From Ignavibacteriota bacterium (GTDB taxonomy: Bacteria; Bacteroidota; Ignavibacteria; Palsa-1295): a DNA stretch of 24,390 bases. Positions 22,868 to 24,390 of this stretch are shown here, one piece after another. Location of the stretch: contig JANYLL010000269.1 in assembly GCA_025357895.1 (NCBI GenBank), forward strand, positions 1-24,390. Direction: 5' to 3'. Made by a program: the position numbers and the translations under genes. Position 1 is the first letter of the stretch; each line of letters opens with the position of its first letter. Below the pieces are notes generated by a model, which had not been told where the DNA came from, made no database searches, and saw only the letters and a list, made by a program, of their open reading frames with translations.

Positions 22868-24390
22868 CTACTGTTTTTTGTACTTTTTTCAGCTACTGCC
22901 TTCGCTCAATCCCCTGCCGATTCTCTTAAAATAAAAACAACTCCGGTCTTAAAAAAAGATTCTGTCATTCAAAAGAAGGATACAGTTTTCAAACATGAAG
23001 ACATCGCATTCCAGGGAAAAGATACGGTCATTCATAAAAAAGATTCTGTCTATCGCCGCGCTCTTGCGATCTTTGATGCTTCATCTGTTACGATAACGAA
23101 TGAAGCCGTTCGTGCTTATTCGTCGCCGATGACATTCTCTCAGCTTATGCAGGAAATGAACGGAGCATATCCGCTTATTCAAACAGATCAGGGATATGGA
23201 AGAGAATCATTTGAGTTCACCAATCGAACCAGCGAGCCGCTTGCAGCATCCTTCTTAGAAGGCGTTCTCCCTCTCAACGATCCGCTTACGGGAAATACTT
23301 CTTTGAATTATTTTCCGCTTGAGATCGCAAACATCACAAGCGTTCAAAACGGCGGATTGCTTTCGGCTGCCGATCATGCCTCAAGCGATGTAGTAAATTT
23401 TTCGCTTGAAAAATTCCGCGCACCGATTCCCTATTCTCGTTTTCATTATACACAAGAACTGGGGAATCAGCTTTCCAATTTCGAAGGACTTTTCAGCATC
23501 AATCCCTCAGAGCCGATGAATGTTGCCGTCGCTGCATATCACCGCAGTGCGGGTACGAATATTACTGATCTTACATTTAATCCGCGCATCGAACAATGGT
23601 GGGTCAGAGGGCAGGCAACATATAATACGAAAACTTTCGATGCTTTGCTTTTTATGCTTTATACTTCTGCATTCAGCGGATTGAACGGAGGCATCCTCGC
23701 TCGTGATAGTTCTACTACTGATATCTTCGATCCGATACTTTCGACGGTGAAAGATGCCTCACCATTCGATCATCGTACGCGATTGGATGTATTAGCACAG
23801 ATTGGCTTGTCGCTTTTTTCAGAGAAAGAACGGACGCAGTTAAGCGCGTATGCAACAACATCGGCGCGGCGAGTCCTGGGAGTTGATTCGACCTTCCCCG
23901 CTTATTATCAGCCGCTTGCTCAAGCACAGCGATACGGTCTTTCAATTTTGCAGCCCGCTGAATTGCAAATTGGATCGTTCATTACTCGCGCAACAATTCG
24001 CGGAGATGTCGGGTATCTTACCCGCTACACTCCGGGCATGAGTTTACTTAATGTTTCGGAAACGCGTTTATCGGCATTAGGAAGTGATTCGATCTCGCTT
24101 TCGAGTTTATTCGGAATCAGCATCAGCGGTTATTTCCGAGGTACACTTTCAAAACTTTCACTTGCGAATGCAGTTGCACCTGCACTTTTCTTAACAAACT
24201 TCGGACTTGAAGCATCGGCTAAACTCACTGAAGCATTGAAGCTCACGGCGCAAGCAACGTACGCAACTGACCGAGCAACACTTTCGCCGAATCCTGCGGC
24301 AACATACAGCTTAAAAAATATCGGAGCATATATTAATATGAATGTACCATTCGGCAAGCGCGAACGGTTTGCTCTTTCACTTGGCTATCT
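22862..24390 (+). CDS. TonB-plug-like outer-membrane protein, 3' end cut by window edge
   Basis: The frame is open from ATG 22862 to the window edge (509 codons). MTLLFFVLFSATAFAQSP is a signal-peptide core without basic residues. Residues 31-63 hold four KD[ST]V repeats. Residues about 75-170 resemble a TonB-dependent-receptor plug (FSQLMQEMNGAYPLIQTDQG, FLEGVLPLNDPLTGNTSLNY, NITSVQNGGLLSA). The rest alternates in the manner of beta-barrel strands (RFHYTQELGNQ, FEGLFSI, MNVAVAAYHRSAG, AQATYATD). No carboxypeptidase-like N-terminal domain was seen. ATG 22862 is the first ATG, GTG or TTG in the frame after the stop near 22697, and it lies in the end of a repeat element. The original start was probably upstream (see findings). 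It could be a substrate-uptake receptor or a plug-bearing porin. Confidence 0.8.
   Translation, partial: MTLLFFVLFSATAFAQSPADSLKIKTTPVLKKDSVIQKKDTVFKHEDIAFQGKDTVIHKKDSVYRRALAIFDASSVTITNEAVRAYSSPMTFSQLMQEMNGAYPLIQTDQGYGRESFEFTNRTSEPLAASFLEGVLPLNDPLTGNTSLNYFPLEIANITSVQNGGLLSAADHASSDVVNFSLEKFRAPIPYSRFHYTQELGNQLSNFEGLFSINPSEPMNVAVAAYHRSAGTNITDLTFNPRIEQWWVRGQATYNTKTFDALLFMLYTSAFSGLNGGILARDSSTTDIFDPILSTVKDASPFDHRTRLDVLAQIGLSLFSEKERTQLSAYATTSARRVLGVDSTFPAYYQPLAQAQRYGLSILQPAELQIGSFITRATIRGDVGYLTRYTPGMSLLNVSETRLSALGSDSISLSSLFGISISGYFRGTLSKLSLANAVAPALFLTNFGLEASAKLTEALKLTAQATYATDRATLSPNPAATYSLKNIGAYINMNVPFGKRERFALSLGY

Noticed and set aside
22961..22970. TCTGTCATTC match to the end of the 22756 element, inside the KD[ST]V coding repeats
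   Set aside because: Ten bases only, and explained by the DSVI codons of the protein repeat; no second element end nearby.
1..24390. CRISPR arrays, tRNA/rRNA genes, integrases or transposases
   Set aside because: None seen. The repeats found are paired inverted elements and short tandem units, not regularly spaced direct repeats, and no cloverleaf or transposase motif was recognised.

Overview
The window looks like a chromosomal segment of a Bacteroidota/Chlorobiota-type Gram-negative bacterium (the Ignavibacteria or Kapabacteria neighbourhood is plausible). The reasons are two secreted proteins with C-terminal type IX secretion (T9SS) type A sorting domains, OmpA-type and TonB-plug-like outer-membrane proteins, an S9 peptidase, and genes that mostly lack strong Shine-Dalgarno sites. 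This is inferred from gene content, not from a marker gene. No rRNA, tRNA, CRISPR array, phage gene, transposase or integrase was seen.

Layout. 1-1177 (-): 3' truncated Old Yellow Enzyme-family oxidoreductase. 1208-1666 (+): small secreted NTR/TIMP-like protein, separated by a shared hairpin terminator from a CADD/PqqC-like protein (1742-2425, -) that keeps every residue I can map from the self-sacrificing p-aminobenzoate synthases. 2607-4484 (-): S9 peptidase whose signal peptide lies upstream of its only canonical start. 4528-5802 (-): cinA, with its stop codon inside its terminator. 5900-7069 (-): pgpA and pgsA, the last two steps of phosphatidylglycerol synthesis. 7319-8068 (-): fatty-acid desaturase. 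8164-10785 (-): large T9SS-secreted propeller-like protein. 10944-11619 (+): UPF0175/DUF3368 toxin-antitoxin pair, lying between mltG (11667-12674, -) and a second, diverged copy of the mltG 3' end. 12844-14775 (-): outer-membrane protein with two OmpA-like domains. 15156-18823 (+): a lipoprotein followed by a T9SS-secreted M4 metalloprotease. 18902-22537 (-): rseP, two paralogous exported proteins and dxr, probably one operon. 22862-24390 (+): start of a TonB-plug-like outer-membrane protein.

Much of the core set serves the cell envelope: phospholipid head groups (pgsA, pgpA), acyl desaturation, glycan-strand termination (mltG), peptidoglycan anchoring (OmpA), isoprenoid precursors (dxr), intramembrane proteolysis (rseP) and secreted hydrolases.

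The intergenic spaces hold at least three families of short inverted-repeat elements. Two copies carry a 'ggtaggcgcaggctttagcctgcg' type palindrome. Three are 109-121 bp elements with TGTCATT...AATGACA ends. One, plus one half, has TGTCTGAACC ends. The two most striking observations are (i) the element at 22756-22867, whose terminal repeat supplies the first usable ATG of the downstream outer-membrane gene and splits what reads as a signal-peptide region, and (ii) the duplicated mltG tail flanking the toxin-antitoxin pair, which looks like an integration scar in the 3' end of a protein-coding gene.
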